DNA of 64,000 nucleotides from Eledone cirrhosa. Its lineage: Eukaryota > Mollusca > Cephalopoda > Octopoda > Eledonidae. This document shows positions 11,461 through 23,512 of the stretch, in pieces; within the stretch, counting starts at the first letter, position 1, and each line of letters begins with the position of its first letter. The stretch lies in the NCBI GenBank assembly GCA_964016885.1, contig OZ024742.1:355236882-355300881 (forward strand), written 5' to 3'. Below the pieces are notes generated by a model, which did not search any database, was not told the DNA's origin, and saw only the letters and a list, made by a program, of their open reading frames with translations. Both the position numbers and the translations under genes were made by a program.

Positions 11461-11902
11461 TTTTGAACAAACTGTAACAGCGTCAATGTGAGAAAATGTT
11501 GATTCCGACGTCATAAAATGAAAGGAAAAGAAAAACTAAGACACGTAAGAATAATTTCTTTCAATGTTTTGTAAATAAAACCAGCTTTTCATTTACATTG
11601 CAACTTTTTAAACATAAATATCTTTCAGAACAAACAGTCAAGCATCCATAGAGATATAGAAAAAAGAATTTTGAAGAGGAGTGATTGGATAGCTATTATT
11701 GAAAAATCATTTGATATTTTCTTTGTGCAAATGCATGTGAATAATACAGTGAAAAGACAAGTTTCACGTAAATCGGACCACGGGTTGCCGAGATACGCGG
11801 GTTTTTTCGGGTAACTTTCGAAATAGCCAAACCAGCGCATAATGGGTACATTCTTTGAAAGTAAGGTACCTTTGAAATGGGAATACAAACGCAGATAGTG
11901 GT

Positions 11903-11939
<37 letters not shown>

Positions 11940-12119
11940 GAAAGAGCTGTTGGTGTTGTTGAATGAACTTATGACAGATGACTTCAAAGAATTGAATAAA
12001 GCATTACTGTGTCTAGCTGGAATTTGGTGACTGAATAATAAGTTATATGTATCTTATAACTTGTGTTAGGACAGGATGTATGTGTGTGTGCGTCTCTAAC
12101 CACCGTATATAGGCCACAG

Positions 12120-12310
<191 letters not shown>

Positions 12311-12393
12311 TATTGGCTTTCCAATGTTATTTTACATTATATACATTTTGTGTAGATTTTAATTATTTAAAAATTATTATTAAGTGAAAACAT

Positions 12394-12418
12394 GACCCAA
12401 CGGGTCACGGGCGGTCTA

Positions 12419-12420
<2 letters not shown>
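12394..12420 (+). other. Helitron 3' terminus: hairpin plus CTAG
   Basis: Stem GACCC (12394-12398) / GGGTC (12402-12406) with an AAC loop. Nine bases later comes CTAG, the canonical CTRR end, then T and a TA tract. It defines the element's right boundary. Confidence 0.8.
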
Positions 12421-12468
<48 letters not shown>

Positions 12469-12664
12469 ATATATGTATATGTCTAGAGTTATACTTTTAG
12501 GCATGTTCCCGGATATGAAACTATCTGTTGACGTATATTGTATATTTGGAGGGTTGTTTTACGGTGTGAAAACACTAAAATACGTGACCTATTCCCATTG
12601 ACAGAATTCCTTTCCCAACATATCTATTTAACTATCATTTCCTCTGTTTGTATACCTATCCTTT

Positions 12665-12885
12665 CCCATCTGCCTCCTGAAGTTGAGGGTTGTTATATCG
12701 ACTGCGGATTAAACAACCCGTTTGGAACGCCTCCCCCTATTGGGGATTTCGATTGTTAAATTTGTTTGTTTTAATAATATATTTACACAATTGTATGTAA
12801 AATCCCTTGCATGTGTCTTTGTATTGTCCCCTTTTCTCTTGTGCCCCCTTGTGGCAATTAAATAAATATATCTATCTATTTACCT
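12665..12885 (+). mobile_element. 5'-truncated Tx1-like LINE, 3' UTR
   Basis: It contains CTCCTGAAGTTGAGGGTTGT, GCCTCCCCCTATTGGGGATT, ATGTAAAATCCC and TTGTCCCC, ending in GGCAATTAAATAAATATATC. The same ordered blocks end the LINE at 15270-19740 and the 3775-4105 copy. The tail passes into TATC repeats. A (TA)n tract follows at 12953-13018. Confidence 0.75.
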
Positions 12886-12934
12886 ACTTACCTAGCTAGA
12901 TATCAATATAATTATCAATATTTCTATTCATCTG

Positions 12935-13020
<86 letters not shown>

Positions 13021-13472
13021 AGTAAAAAGGAAAAGAAAATACTGACAGATATTTTCCAGTGAAAAATAGTTTAATTAGGAATAAGTATAAATTAGTAATT
13101 AGTAATGGTTATTATTCAGTGTTAGTCTTAAGTTTGTTACCGGTTGCGCATTTCAAATGCTTTTCAAAAATAATTTTGAGATGGAGCGTTCGGGATTTGG
13201 TTGGTTGTTGAATGTCACGTGAATAAGCACTATAATTTTGATTGGTCAGTAGAAGTCACGTGAATGTTCAATAAAAAAGAGGTGAAATGATGTATAGTAT
13301 TATCATAACACCAATGTGTGAATGAGTGTGTCCAGCTTGTACGTACTGCAAGGGAATCCATTAGGCTCTGCCGTATGGGATACTGGTGGATATAAATGTA
13401 TGTAGGATGTATGTTGAAGTGGGTATGTATGTGGACGTGTGTATGTTGTGGCTTAGTCTTAGGTAGAACTAT

Positions 13473-13922
13473 TTAGACGGGGTCCGTATTGTTAATAAAA
13501 TGAGATTCCTTGCAGATGCGCTGCGTGTGGGTGGCATTATCTTTAAATTTGTAGAGGGGAAAGATTCTAAAGTTGTGATGATATGGGGCGGCACATGTAT
13601 CAATGTGTTCACTCAGCGATATTTTACTGTATTCCCGTATTTTAATTTTAGATCTATGGACAGTCATGCGTTGGCGGAGGCTGTTTTTAGTCTGGCCTAG
13701 GTATTGTTCTCGACAACATGAGCAAGTTAATACATATATTAGGTTTTCTGATCCGCATGTGAAATTGTGCTTTACTATAAAACGTTGTCCCTGTTTGAAA
13801 TAGAATTCCGAACCCTTTATTAGGTTGATGCATATGCTACAGTTGGGTCTATCGCATTTTTTTACTGTGGGTTTCGTTGTTGTCGTTGGTAGTACCTTGG
13901 CATGTGTTAGAATGTTTTTCAT
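13473..13922 (-). pseudogene. PLE GIY-YIG endonuclease domain
   Basis: The 149-residue frame has a Cys pair motif (KKCDRPNCSIC) upstream of LIYVLTCSCCREQYLGQTKNS, which fits the GIY-YIG core (YVL ... YLG, Q-T) with the following basic RQRMTVHR helix. Further on comes LSEHIDTC. In PLEs this domain nicks target DNA for priming. The family's usual residues for YIG are largely kept (YLG), so the domain itself is little damaged. Upstream RT segments are in other frames, making the whole element a pseudogene. Confidence 0.8.
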
Positions 13923-14420
13923 TATCTATTATGATATCGTGTGTTCGAAGGATTTGGCTCATTCTATGGTCCTTCTGTAACACAAGAGGATGGTGTCAAA
14001 GCGTCATTGTTGAGGGGGTTGTGTGTGGAGCTCTATGGAAGAGCTTTTAGTTTCGGTTGGTTTGCTTTTGGGTGTCTACGCTCCTGGGTACTGAGTTTCA
14101 GGGCACGTTGGATTCCATTGTCAATTAGTGATGCAGGGTAGTCCCTGTCTATGAGTGTGTCCTTTAGTTCTTGTAGCCGTAAGAGAACAGGTGTTTTTAT
14201 TGGAGACTATAGTACACATTCTCTTGGCTAAGTTGGCAAGAGTTGTCAAGAATTGAAAGGAAGATATTGCTTGGAGTCTGTGGGCTTCTAGTATATGTCT
14301 GTTTCTATTTTACTGTTATGAATCTTAATGAGGATGTCGAGGAAGGGGAGTTGTTGATGGCTGTATTCAATCGGAAAATTAATATTCGTGTAGAGCCCAT
14401 TTATAATGGTGTGAAAATCT

Positions 14421-14816
14421 TTAAGTTTCTCGATGTTTCCGCTTCCAGTTCTTTTCTATGTGTGAGTGGAGAGTTTTTCCAAATGTATTTAGTACTTTAG
14501 TGCAGAGGGTGATTTCCAGGTATCCCATGACAAGGTTGCCATAAGTGGGGGCGGTTTTCCTTCCCATGGTCCCAGATTTCTGCCTGTAGGATTTGTTTTT
14601 GAAAACAAAGTAATTGTTCTCCAAGAAAAAATTGAGTATTTCTATTATAAATTCCTTTTTAATGCGTTGTGGGAGTTCATTGTGGAAATTAACCAGCCAG
14701 AATTGGATAGCTTCTATTCCTAGGTTGTGAGGGATGATGGAGTATAGGTTAACTACATCGAACGTCACTAGTACGGTTTGTTCAGTAAAGGGTATATTAG
14801 GGTGGTTGTTGAGCAT
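14421..14816 (-). pseudogene. PLE reverse transcriptase core fragment
   Basis: The 131-residue frame contains LVTFDVVNLYSIIP, matching RT motif A of PLEs (aspartate before a VV-LY-IP context). It also has SGTMGRKTAPTYGNLVMGYLE, matching motif B. The catalytic YxDD motif C is not in this frame, where the protein ends soon after motif B. RT would copy the element's RNA at the target nick. Confidence 0.78.
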
Positions 14817-14899
14817 ATCTAGGTCGTCCCTTATATAGCCTTTAATGTGTTTGAGAAAAGGCTTGAGAAGGGTATCAATGAAGTTCCTAAGGCGGTGGG

Positions 14900-15169
14900 T
14901 TACGCAAGCTGGGCCTGCTTGAGATCATTGGGTAAGGGGACATTGATGACTATGTTTGTGGCTTCATTGCCTGCCTTACCTATTAATTCGCTTGTATATA
15001 CTTTAGCGATACCGTAGAAAAGGCTGAACTTACTTGTGAAGCCTGTGACGAAGCTGAGTTCCTTGTTAGTGAGTCCTTCGTTGTATTGGTTGATCAGAGA
15101 GTTTAGGCTTCTCATAATTTTCTCTTGATTGTAGTTTTCAGGCTTTTCGTAGTATGTTTCGTTTTCCAA
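14900..15169 (-). pseudogene. PLE RT N-terminal fragment
   Basis: An 89-residue frame with YEKPENYNQEKIMRSLNSLI and SKFSLFYGIAKVYTS resembles the RT fingers region of PLEs (FY..PKVHK). It directly precedes the core fragment but in a different frame. Confidence 0.6.
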
Positions 15170-15269
15170 AGTGGAAAACCTCTATTATTTTAATATATAT
15201 ACATGCCTACCTAGCTAGATATCAATACATCTATCAATCTTTCTATTTATCTATCTATATTTTTTTTAA

Positions 15270-16150
15270 ATGGCTGAAGCTTCTTCACCAACATTCGAAG
15301 GAGGAAAGGGGAAGATATGCTTACAGCTTCCCCCTGCCACTGTCATAGTAGCTGATGACAAAGACAAAGGTCAGCCAGAGGAAGGATTTTCTCCACCTGC
15401 TGACCTACAACTTGGCGTTGTAATGGCAAGAAACCAGCAACAACAACAACAACAACAACAATGCTACGAACGAAAACAACACCAACAACAATAACAATAA
15501 CAACAACAACAAGTCCAATAACTGTGATAACAACAACAACTACAGCAGCAACACAAACAAGGAAAAGTCTCCTTCGCCCAAACGGCAAAGAAAACATTCG
15601 ACTATCTGCCAGTAGATATACGCAAAGCGAAAGAGCTACTGGCAGATGCCAAAAAATACGTAGTGTACGGGGAAAATAGATCAATGTTGACCCCCCCCAC
15701 CCCCCCCACACACACACTAAAAAAATAAAACAATTTCCAAAAACACCCGAACCGCAAACACAACCCGATAATCTACCCCCCCCCTCCAACGAGGAAGATG
15801 ACCCTCGTTCGTCGTCAGACGAGGAGGAACACTTCCACACAATCAAACGAAAAAAAAGAAAACACACCTGAGACACACAAATGCCCCCCCCCCAAAAAAA
15901 AACATAATACAGACACCAACACAAAAGTGCACATAACAACAGCAAACAGAAAACACCACACAAAAACAAAAACATGCATACACATACATAAACACAAGAA
16001 ATAAAAAAAAAGGCTAAACATTGTATACAACACCAATTTAGTAAAAACCCAAGGGCCTAACTTCACCCAGGCAGGGGATTTCCCCCACCTCAAAATGATT
16101 AAGGCCCCAGAGGACACATATAAAACACTAAAAAACAACTTTAAAAAGGA
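15270..16150 (+). pseudogene. LINE ORF1 relic
   Basis: It starts MAEASSPTFEGGKGKI. The frame is soon swamped by a CAA/AAC expansion (15435-15545). It then resumes in another frame with QTAKKTFDYLPVDIRKAKEL, an acidic SSSDEEEHF stretch and a final LKMIKAPEDTYKTLKN-like piece before ORF2. Runs of 7-9 C (15693-15710, 15776-15784, 15883-15891) break the frame. ORF1 of such LINEs encodes an RNA-binding protein; no zinc knuckle or RRM is legible here. Confidence 0.55.
15435..15545. repeat. (CAA)n/(AAC)n trinucleotide repeat within ORF1
   Basis: CAACAACAACAA tracts with interruptions encode poly-Gln, Asn or Thr depending on frame. This is an expansion inside a dead coding region. Confidence 0.9.
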
Positions 16151-16920
16151 TGTGCATGTCACAACGTATAGATGTGATGGTTATTTGCGAGGCCCGGATC
16201 AGCAACGTGCGACAGCTGGCCCCCATATATGATGACTTTGAGATGCACGCATCTCTCTGTCAGCCCGGAGGTGGGGGTGGGGTTGTCGTTCTGCTGCAAA
16301 AACATCTGGGTCTCGCAACACAGACAATACATTTGGGCCCGGATGGTCGACTAGTTGTTCCGGATATTGGCAGTGGTGAAGGTGGAGCGTTTAGGCTGGT
16401 AGCCGTCTACGGCCCTTTCGGGTGAACGCAGCCGGATATCTTCCATCGCCTGGAGACATTTCTAGGGAAGTCCCGCTCCTTGCTATTAGTGGGGGACTGG
16501 AATTGCCTCGTAGATGCACGTTGGGACTACGTAGGGGCCTGTCCCGATAAAGAAGGGTGTAACAGCCTCAAAGAGTTAATCGGTCCATTTAACCTGGCCG
16601 ATAGATGTCGACTAGATTTTCCGAGTGTGCCAACCTCGACTTGGGCAATCCGCAGCGGATCATCTAGGTCGTACTTAGATAGGTTCTTAGTTAGAAATAA
16701 GGATAAGGACATTTTAAGTTGTCCAAAAATGCTCATGGTTGGCTATTCAGACCACAGGTTAGTGACCTGCATGGTCAACCTTGACAGAACGCATAGACAG
16801 GGACCCGGTTACTGGAAGCTCAACTTGTCCTTACCGGCAAGAAAGGCTTACAGGGACCGGGTTAACACTTTAGATAAGGAGCGGTTGATGGGCGCCATCG
16901 TCAACAGAAGGTGGTAGGTA
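16150..16920 (+). pseudogene. LINE ORF2 endonuclease domain
   Basis: The frame carries VICEARIS (metal-binding Glu region), GGGGGVVVLL, LLVGDWNCLVD (16484-16516; the usual GDFN) and YSDHRLVTC (16744-16770), ending the AP-endonuclease-like fold with its catalytic SDH. One in-frame stop lies at 16423-16425 between the two halves and another at 16915-16917. In active LINEs this domain nicks the target. The YWKLNLSLP stretch after it is typical of Tx1-type elements. Confidence 0.85.
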
Positions 16921-17001
16921 TCTCTCAAAAGAGAGATTAGAGTAGTCTCTATAGAATTTAGTAAGGAGTTAGCCTCAAATAGAAATAGGAAGGAAAAGGT
17001 T

Positions 17002-18330
17002 TTGGTAGATAGTGTAGAAGAGGCATTTAGAAGCGGCGACGTGGCCAGAGTGCTAGCGTCGAGAACGGCCCTGGGCCAATTCTTCGACGCGAAACACGAA
17101 GGCTGCATCGTCCGAAGCAAAATACGTGCTCTCGGAAACGAGGGGACCAAAGCTGTTAGCTGGGCCCGCGTAACAGTAGACAAAAGATGGAGTAGATCCA
17201 CTATCCGGTCTTTGCGAGACCAGGATGGATGTGTGATCTTTGAACCTAAGCAGATGTGTGAGGCATTTCAAAAGCACTTTGCCAGATTGTTCGGAAGGGG
17301 CGGAGAGCCGGTTGGGGAAGTGGACTTCCGTCCATACATCGACGGCCTGCCGCGTCTCTGGGACAGAGGCGAAGTCCTGCGAGGAGCCGATTTCAGCCGC
17401 TGAGATAGAGGACGTGCTGAGCCAATGCGGCAAACGCAAATCCCCGGGTTTCGATGGTCTTCCATACGAAATATATCTAGCTATGCCGGACTTGTTCCCC
17501 GATCTCCTCGGGGCGGTCTACTGCAACTGGCAAGAGAACGGGAGAATTCCCTGTGCTGTGACCAAGGGTGTAGTCACTCTAGTGAGGAAGGACGAGAACA
17601 AGGGGGACGATATAAATAATTTCAGGCCCATAACTCTGCTAAATGCATAGTTACAGATTTTGGCCAAGGTGCTAGCAAAGAGGTCGGCGCTTGTCGTGGG
17701 CAACCTGGTGGGAGATTCGCAGACATGTGCTATCCCGTTCAGATCCATCGACGACAACCTCCACCTCATGCGATACATCATAGAGAGGATTGGGAACGAA
17801 GCCGGTTTTGGTGGGCCCCTGATCAATTTGATCAATCTAAGGCGTTCGATAGGGTCGACCATGGTTACCTGGATGCGGTGCTAGCGGCGGGAGGCTTCGG
17901 ATCCGTTTTCAGGGGCTGGATCACTGCCATGCACAGCAGCCGCGTCTGCTCTAGGGTCAAGGTGAACGGCTACCTCTCGGAGCCGTTCGAAATCGCGCGG
18001 TCCATCCGACAAGGCTGCCCTCTCTCCTCCCTTCTGTATGTAATGACTCTAGAGCCACTGCTGCGGAATTTTGAGTTGTTGCAGGGCATCCCGTTGTAAC
18101 CGGGATTGCGGAAAGCGGTGTCGGCGTAAACCGATGCCGTAACAGTAATGTTGTCGATGGCCTCGGAAATCGGGGCGATCGGCACCTTACTGGATGAGTA
18201 TGAAAGGTTTACACGGGCTAAGCTGAACCGGGACAAGTCGATCGGTCTGCAACTCGGCACGTGGAGCGGCAGATCGATGCCCTCCGATGGCGTCGTCGGC
18301 GCTGGACGGAAGGCCCGGTGAAGTTGCTCG
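17002..18330 (+). pseudogene. LINE ORF2 reverse transcriptase domain, motif C destroyed
   Basis: The RT is readable by switching frames near 17400 and 17830. Motifs in order: KSPGFDGLPYEIY, NNFRPITLLNA (then a stop at 17648-17650), GDSQTCAIPFRSIDDN, KAFDRVDHGYLD (motif A), IRQGCPLSSLLYV (motif B). Where YADD is expected the sequence reads stop-Thr-Asp-Ala (18127-18138), so the catalytic aspartate pair is lost as well as the tyrosine. Confidence 0.85.
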
Positions 18331-18390
18331 GGGTCTGGTTCGGACCATGACCTCCAGTTGGAGAAGAACTAGGGTGAGGTAACGAACAGG

Positions 18391-19534
18391 GTGTTTGCAC
18401 TGACCCAGAAGTGGGCCAACTGCAAACTGTCCCTGAAAGGTCGGGCGGAGATGGCGAACACTTGTATAGCGTCCGTCATCTACTACCGTATGACTGTCGT
18501 GCCTTGCTCAAAGGAAACGCTCGCCAAAAGGGAGCGCGCACTCTTCCAATTCATTTGGAAGAACTGGGCTCCTATGGTGAGGAGATCCATCTGCTGTCAA
18601 CACCCTTCGAATGGAGGGCTGGGGATGCCGTGGCTAATGATACGTAAACACGCATTAAGGCTACGGCACCTCCAGGCATTCCTCACCGTTTGTGAGGCGA
18701 GCCTTTCCCCGACTCGTCTGGCTCACGGAGCTGCAATCTTGGGTCAAGCAAAGAGAGGGAAAATTGGGCGCCTGGCACACCGGGTGTGCCCAGGCGCTCA
18801 CGGCTCTCTGGCAGGCGGACCCGACTGTCAGTGGAGAATCCACCTCGTCATACTATAGAGGGCTGGTTAGCAGGTGCGACGACGCCCTCGGAGAAGCCCT
18901 AGGCATGGAAGAAGACGAACTGGACAACATTTTCGGTAGGACATTCAGCCCGGTACCCATGGATAACTTTCAGAGGTTCCTGGCCTGGCAGTGATACCGA
19001 GGGGCTCTGCCCGTTCGAGAAAGGCTCTACAGACACAGGCGCCCGGGTAAGGACCCTTCGAAAAAGATCTGTCACAGATGCGTGTGCGACGAGGAAACCG
19101 TTGCACACGCATTGGTACACTGCTCGCGCATTGCCGATCTGTGGGTCTATGTCGAACAACTACTGTCAATGGTGGGACCGATCCAGTTGACCACCGAGTC
19201 TATTGTGACGATCAAGCCGCCTCCCCTCTTCAAAAAGGAAGACGATGGGGTGTTTCTGTTCGTAATAGCCATGGCGAAAGAGGTTGCATGGTGGACGCGT
19301 TTGAAAGGACTGAGGTCAGACACCTTTCTTTCTGGCCAACAACTGGTCCGTTTCTTCCGATATCATTTCGGAAGAAGGATCAGGATGGAGAGAGAGGTGC
19401 TGCACCCCAGCCGTTTTTATGAAAGTTGGGTGAAAGTGGCGAGAATGGCCCGTGTAAATGGGCCTTCACTCTACATCAGACTATACGTGAGGAAGATGAA
19501 AGATCAAGGGAGCACACCCTCTCTGTGCTCCTGA
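18391..19534 (+). pseudogene. LINE ORF2 C-terminal region with zinc motif
   Basis: After the RT comes FALTQKWANCKLSLKGRAEM, MANTCIASVIYYRM and the FIWKNWAPMV / GGLGMP segment typical of the region after the RT thumb. A frameshift near 18690 follows. The last part has KKICHRCVCDEETVAHALVHC (19064-19126), a C-x2-C...H-x4-C pattern like the zf-RVT domain. The final ORF ends at 19534, and its last 40 codons are repeated in the truncated copy at 3775. Confidence 0.8.
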
Positions 19535-19734
19535 GGTGAAGGGTTGCACACTTTTTTCGGGGGTGTGTGTGACACCCCAAGGCGCCTCCTCCCTATTGAG
19601 GATTTTGTTATCAGTTTTATTTTTGCTATATTTTATATATTATTTTTTATATCTTGTTATAGAGGACGCCTTTTTATGTAAACTCCCCCCATTTTACTTG
19701 TCCCACTCTTTGTTGCCCTGGTGGTAAATGAAAA

Positions 19735-19925
19735 GTACGTTATCTATCAATATATCTAACAATCTATATATCCATCTATCTACCTATCTATCTATTTATC
19801 CATCAATATATCTATCAATCTATCTATTTATCTATTTAACTATTTATCCATCAATATGTCTATCAATATATCTATTTATCTATCAATACATCTATCAATG
19901 TATCTATCTATTTATCCGTAGATTG
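19735..19925. repeat. (ATCT)n / (ATCA)n degenerate tetranucleotide
   Basis: A run of TATCTATC, CATCAATA variants after the LINE tail. It probably grew from the LINE 3' terminus. From 19926 to 21650 I see AT-rich DNA without recognisable genes or repeats. Confidence 0.9.
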
Positions 19926-21654
19926 ATTCAACTGATGTAAAATATTGTTTTCTTTCTGAATGCAGTTTTATTTCCAACAGAGCTGTATACGAGACATTTC
20001 TACACCCATATTGATGATATCATACGACAAGTATATCGTTGAAGTATTACTTTGTATCTTAGGATTGTTTTCTTCTTCAAAGGAAAGTTATAATAGAGTT
20101 ACTCCTATAATTTCCATAATCTTATTTTCTAGCGTTTAGAATTGTAAGTTAATAAAATTGATCTGGGTACGAATGTTGTATCGAATTAAACCATCCAAAC
20201 GCTCACCTGATACTATCACACGGAACGAAATTGCTAAGAAATTTCATTGCTTTCGTTCGCTTATATAGTCTGTCGATAATTTCGTGTTTCTTTAATATAA
20301 TTATTGTTGATCTATCATTATTGTCATTCTTTAAATACCTATCGTTCTAATTTTTCTTGATGTTTAAATTGTCAGGATTATAGCTATGCTTGCATTCACA
20401 ATTTCTTTGTTATTATCGTTTCGTAAAGTATTTGTTTTAGTTTCTTTTTTAATTATTCAGAAGAAATACTCACTTGCTATGAAATATTATAGTTTATGGT
20501 ATCGCCGAGGACTAATTGATCTAAATCAAATGTTCACGTTAATGAGAAATTCAAGCACGAAGACTTGAACCTTGCATTTCGGCATTTTTCCGGTTTGCGG
20601 AGATATTTCTGTTAAATAAATTGCTATTTTCGATCTGAAGCAACATCTGAAAAACTAAAGATTTTAGAACTGATCTCTATAGCACATCTCATTCGTAAGT
20701 TCTTTTAAAGTTCAGTGGTACTTATACATGTTATACATGTGAAAAAAAAGAAAGAACTACAACAAACGACTGCTGTCTTCGTTAAAAAGTAAGCGGAATA
20801 TAACGCCACTGAAACAAGCAATAAGAGATAAAATATCTATATAACCATATCTGTGTTTGTGTTGAAACGCTTTGTACGTGTATCATCGACGGTGGGAAAT
20901 AGAGGTCGTAGGTGATGTACCAGATTTAAACTGTTATCCTGAATAAAAAACAAAGGGGACCAAAAAGTTATGTGTATTCATGCCTTTTTGTAATTGCTAA
21001 CAATGAATCCGAGACAGAGTACACTGAAGTTGAACCGGTAATAGTGTTTTTATTGGTTAAAGAGTCTGATTAGCAAATATAATATGCGTGACTCGACATA
21101 AACTCAAACGTCTACACACGGCCGTTCCGTTAGGTATAGTAACATTGATACGAAAGCTAGAATCGATAGAATCAATACTAAATAAGAGGCATTGAAAAAG
21201 GAAAATGTTTATTAAAACATTGATAGTTTTCAATTAATAATGTTGACTGCATAAGATGAGAATTATAATAAAATATAGGCATATGCAATGTATAAATTCG
21301 GTGGTCAACATGATATAGGCAAAATTATGGAAGATGCGTGCATACTTATGCATAATGCAAATATGTCTGCAATATATCACTTCACAAGTATATGTTACAA
21401 ATAAGCATAGCATAGATTCTTCATATACATTTGTCTACAGACTAGTAAAGTTGGATATTCTGTAAATATACATATATTAGTTGCTCTTCAGTAACTTCAT
21501 TCTATAAATTACTGTTAATATGAGGTGTAAAGTTGAAAACAGTAGATAGCTTGATATTTCCTAGCTGATGTACATAACTGAGCTATCACGTGGATTCGGT
21601 TAATGTTAGCGTGTATATCCGTCTGTATGTGAGGAAAAAAGATTACTATCGAAT

Positions 21655-22515
21655 CCACAGAACCATCTGTGTTCAGAGAACGTAAGGCCGCCTGTGAGAC
21701 GTGGGACCGGCTGGGACTTAGCCCAGTAGACGTCCCTTCTCCTTCTCCCCCTTTGACGTCAAGTCCCCCAAACGCACTTGGGATGCCATCCAGTGCAGCC
21801 TAGCCTCAGACAGGCTCAGAGCCAGCTCGACCAGCACCGCCTTGCTTGTTTTCGTGCGGCCTCCAAACCCCACAGTGGTGCCTGGCTCCATGCCCTGCTC
21901 TCCTTCTCCACCGGCACGCAGCTAGACAACCATACCCTGTGCATCGGCGTTTCCCTGAGAGTCGGCCTCAGGATCTGCCAGCCACACCAATGTCGCTCTG
22001 GTTCCACCGTGGACTCTTTCGGCCTCCACCCGCTTTACTGTCGCCACAGTGCCGGCCGCATTCCACGTCATGCTGCCCTCGACGAGGTCATTAAGTATGG
22101 CTTGGACGCTGCAGGCTTCCTTTTCCAGCTCGAGCCGGTGGGGCTGGATCGAGGGGACAGCTTAAGGCCAGATGGCATAACCATCTTCCCGTTCCGCTGT
22201 GGCAAAACCCTCGTCCAGGATGCCACTTGCACCGACACTTTCTGCAGCCGCAACCTGCTGCAGTCTGCGACTGAGCCAGGTTCTGCTGCACATCGGGCTG
22301 AAGGAGCCAACCTTCTCAAATACCGGTCGTTCTCCGACTTCTGGTGTCCTTGCCCCCAGTGCTACCTCCTTACTCACCACCATAGGTGCTGAGCTGGCCA
22401 GCCGCAGGTGAGAGCCCCGCGAGTTGGAGTGGCTTTTCCAGCGCGTCCCATTTTCCATCCTCCGGGGAAACGCCTTCTCCATTCTGTCCACCGGGGCGGT
22501 GGGTGGGCCCCATCG
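21655..22515 (+). pseudogene. Retroelement C-terminal segment with CCHC and restriction-like endonuclease pattern
   Basis: A 204-residue frame (21778-22392) contains ICQPHQCRSG...FGLHPLYC, a C-x4-C...H-x3-C zinc motif. Next come RHAALDEVI, LRPDGITIFPF and LVQDATCTDT, giving a spaced R-H, P-D, D-x-T pattern. It resembles the CCHC plus PD-(D/E)XK-like endonuclease end of site-specific non-LTR elements; that assignment is inference. Frames upstream and downstream continue the homology to 41745-42620, so both are copies of one mobile family. The segment is unusually GC-rich for the region. No RT is present in this copy. Confidence 0.6.
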
Positions 22516-22519
22516 CGTA

Positions 22520-23510
22520 CCGTTGTAGTTGTTGTAGAATAAACAGGAATACAACAACTGGAAAGTTTGATTTGGCGTATCGAAATAGGTGTATAAATTT
22601 GCGTTTGTGTGGTAAATTAGGAAAATACTGTTTCAACAATTTTAAAGGTTAGAAAGATTAATTACATTTTAAAATTATCGTACAGAACATTTACTGCACA
22701 GATCCTGTGTTATACTAATAGAAATTGAAAACTAGACAAATATATCCTTCTTTATAAGCCAGGCTTTAAACATATCCAGCACTGATTTGATATTGCTTGT
22801 TGACATTGTATTCCGCATAGATAATAGAGCGTAGAGGGACAGTTATTTTATATGTCCTAGTTTATGATATTACGACATCTCGTGAAAGGGTTACAGTTAA
22901 GGTTCACATATTCTGTTACATTGCTAATTTCTGATTCTAAGTTGTACTCGTTCTGATTTTTAGCCGTAGGAAAGGGGTTATTATGAAAAGTAATGTAACT
23001 CCTGGCGCTTTATAGATTGCCCAAAAGCCGGCTTCACATTCTGCAGAATTAAGCGAGCGGCTTTGTTAAACCAAGCAGAAAAGAATGTCAGTTTTGCCAA
23101 CCACTCAGTTATTGCAAGGCATCAACACTTTGCTACTTTGTCGTCTGCTATTTAAAACCGAAACATTATTTATATTTGGAAATGAAGGCACTGGATAGCA
23201 AGAGACAAGGTATATTTACCATCTCATCACTATATTCTTTTCTACATAAAACTACTTTATAATATCCTGTGCAATGAGTTACCAAATCAGATAGAATTAA
23301 AATACTCGTTGTTGCAATAGTAGTTATCCCTCCCAAACATTTGACTGAAAATGTGTGACTCCTCAGACTCTTGAGTCTCGAAACAAAGATTTAAAATTAC
23401 GTCAGAGCTGAAAAAGTTCTATGAATATTCAGCTGTGAAGTGTAATCGAGAACGGACATCACTGCATATAATTACACACATATTAAGTGATACGTGATAT
23501 GATAGTTAAA
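22520..23510. other. No recognisable feature
   Basis: AT-rich single-copy-looking DNA with only short open frames. I recognise no repeat, RNA or gene here. Confidence 0.5.
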
Positions 23511-23512
23511 TG

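Larger units (their letters stand above)
13020..15180 (-). mobile_element. Penelope-like element (PLE), degenerate
   Basis: Read on the minus strand from 15180, pieces of an RT (14421-15169), its thumb region (about 13950-14410; QLPFLDILIKI-like) and a GIY-YIG endonuclease (13473-13922) occur in the order expected for an endonuclease-containing PLE. A 3' non-coding tail runs to about 13020. Stops and frameshifts interrupt it throughout. It lies between two near-identical CCTAGCTAGATATCAATA flanks (12889 and 15208), so it may have inserted into, or been duplicated with, the TATC-rich tail of the neighbouring LINE. Confidence 0.75.
15270..19740 (+). mobile_element. Tx1-like non-LTR retrotransposon (LINE), nearly full-length but dead
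   Basis: Order: ORF1 relic (15270-16150), AP-like endonuclease (16150-16920), RT (about 17400-18300), C-terminal region with a CCHC-type motif (19060-19140) and a 3' UTR (19534-19735). RT wording such as SIDDNLHLMRYIIER, AFDRVDHGYL, GFGSVFRGWITAM and RSIRQGCPLSSLLYV fits the L1/Tx1 group. It is flanked by TATC repeats on both sides (15210-15262 and 19740-19925). Several stops, at least two frameshifts and a destroyed motif C make it inactive. Confidence 0.85.
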
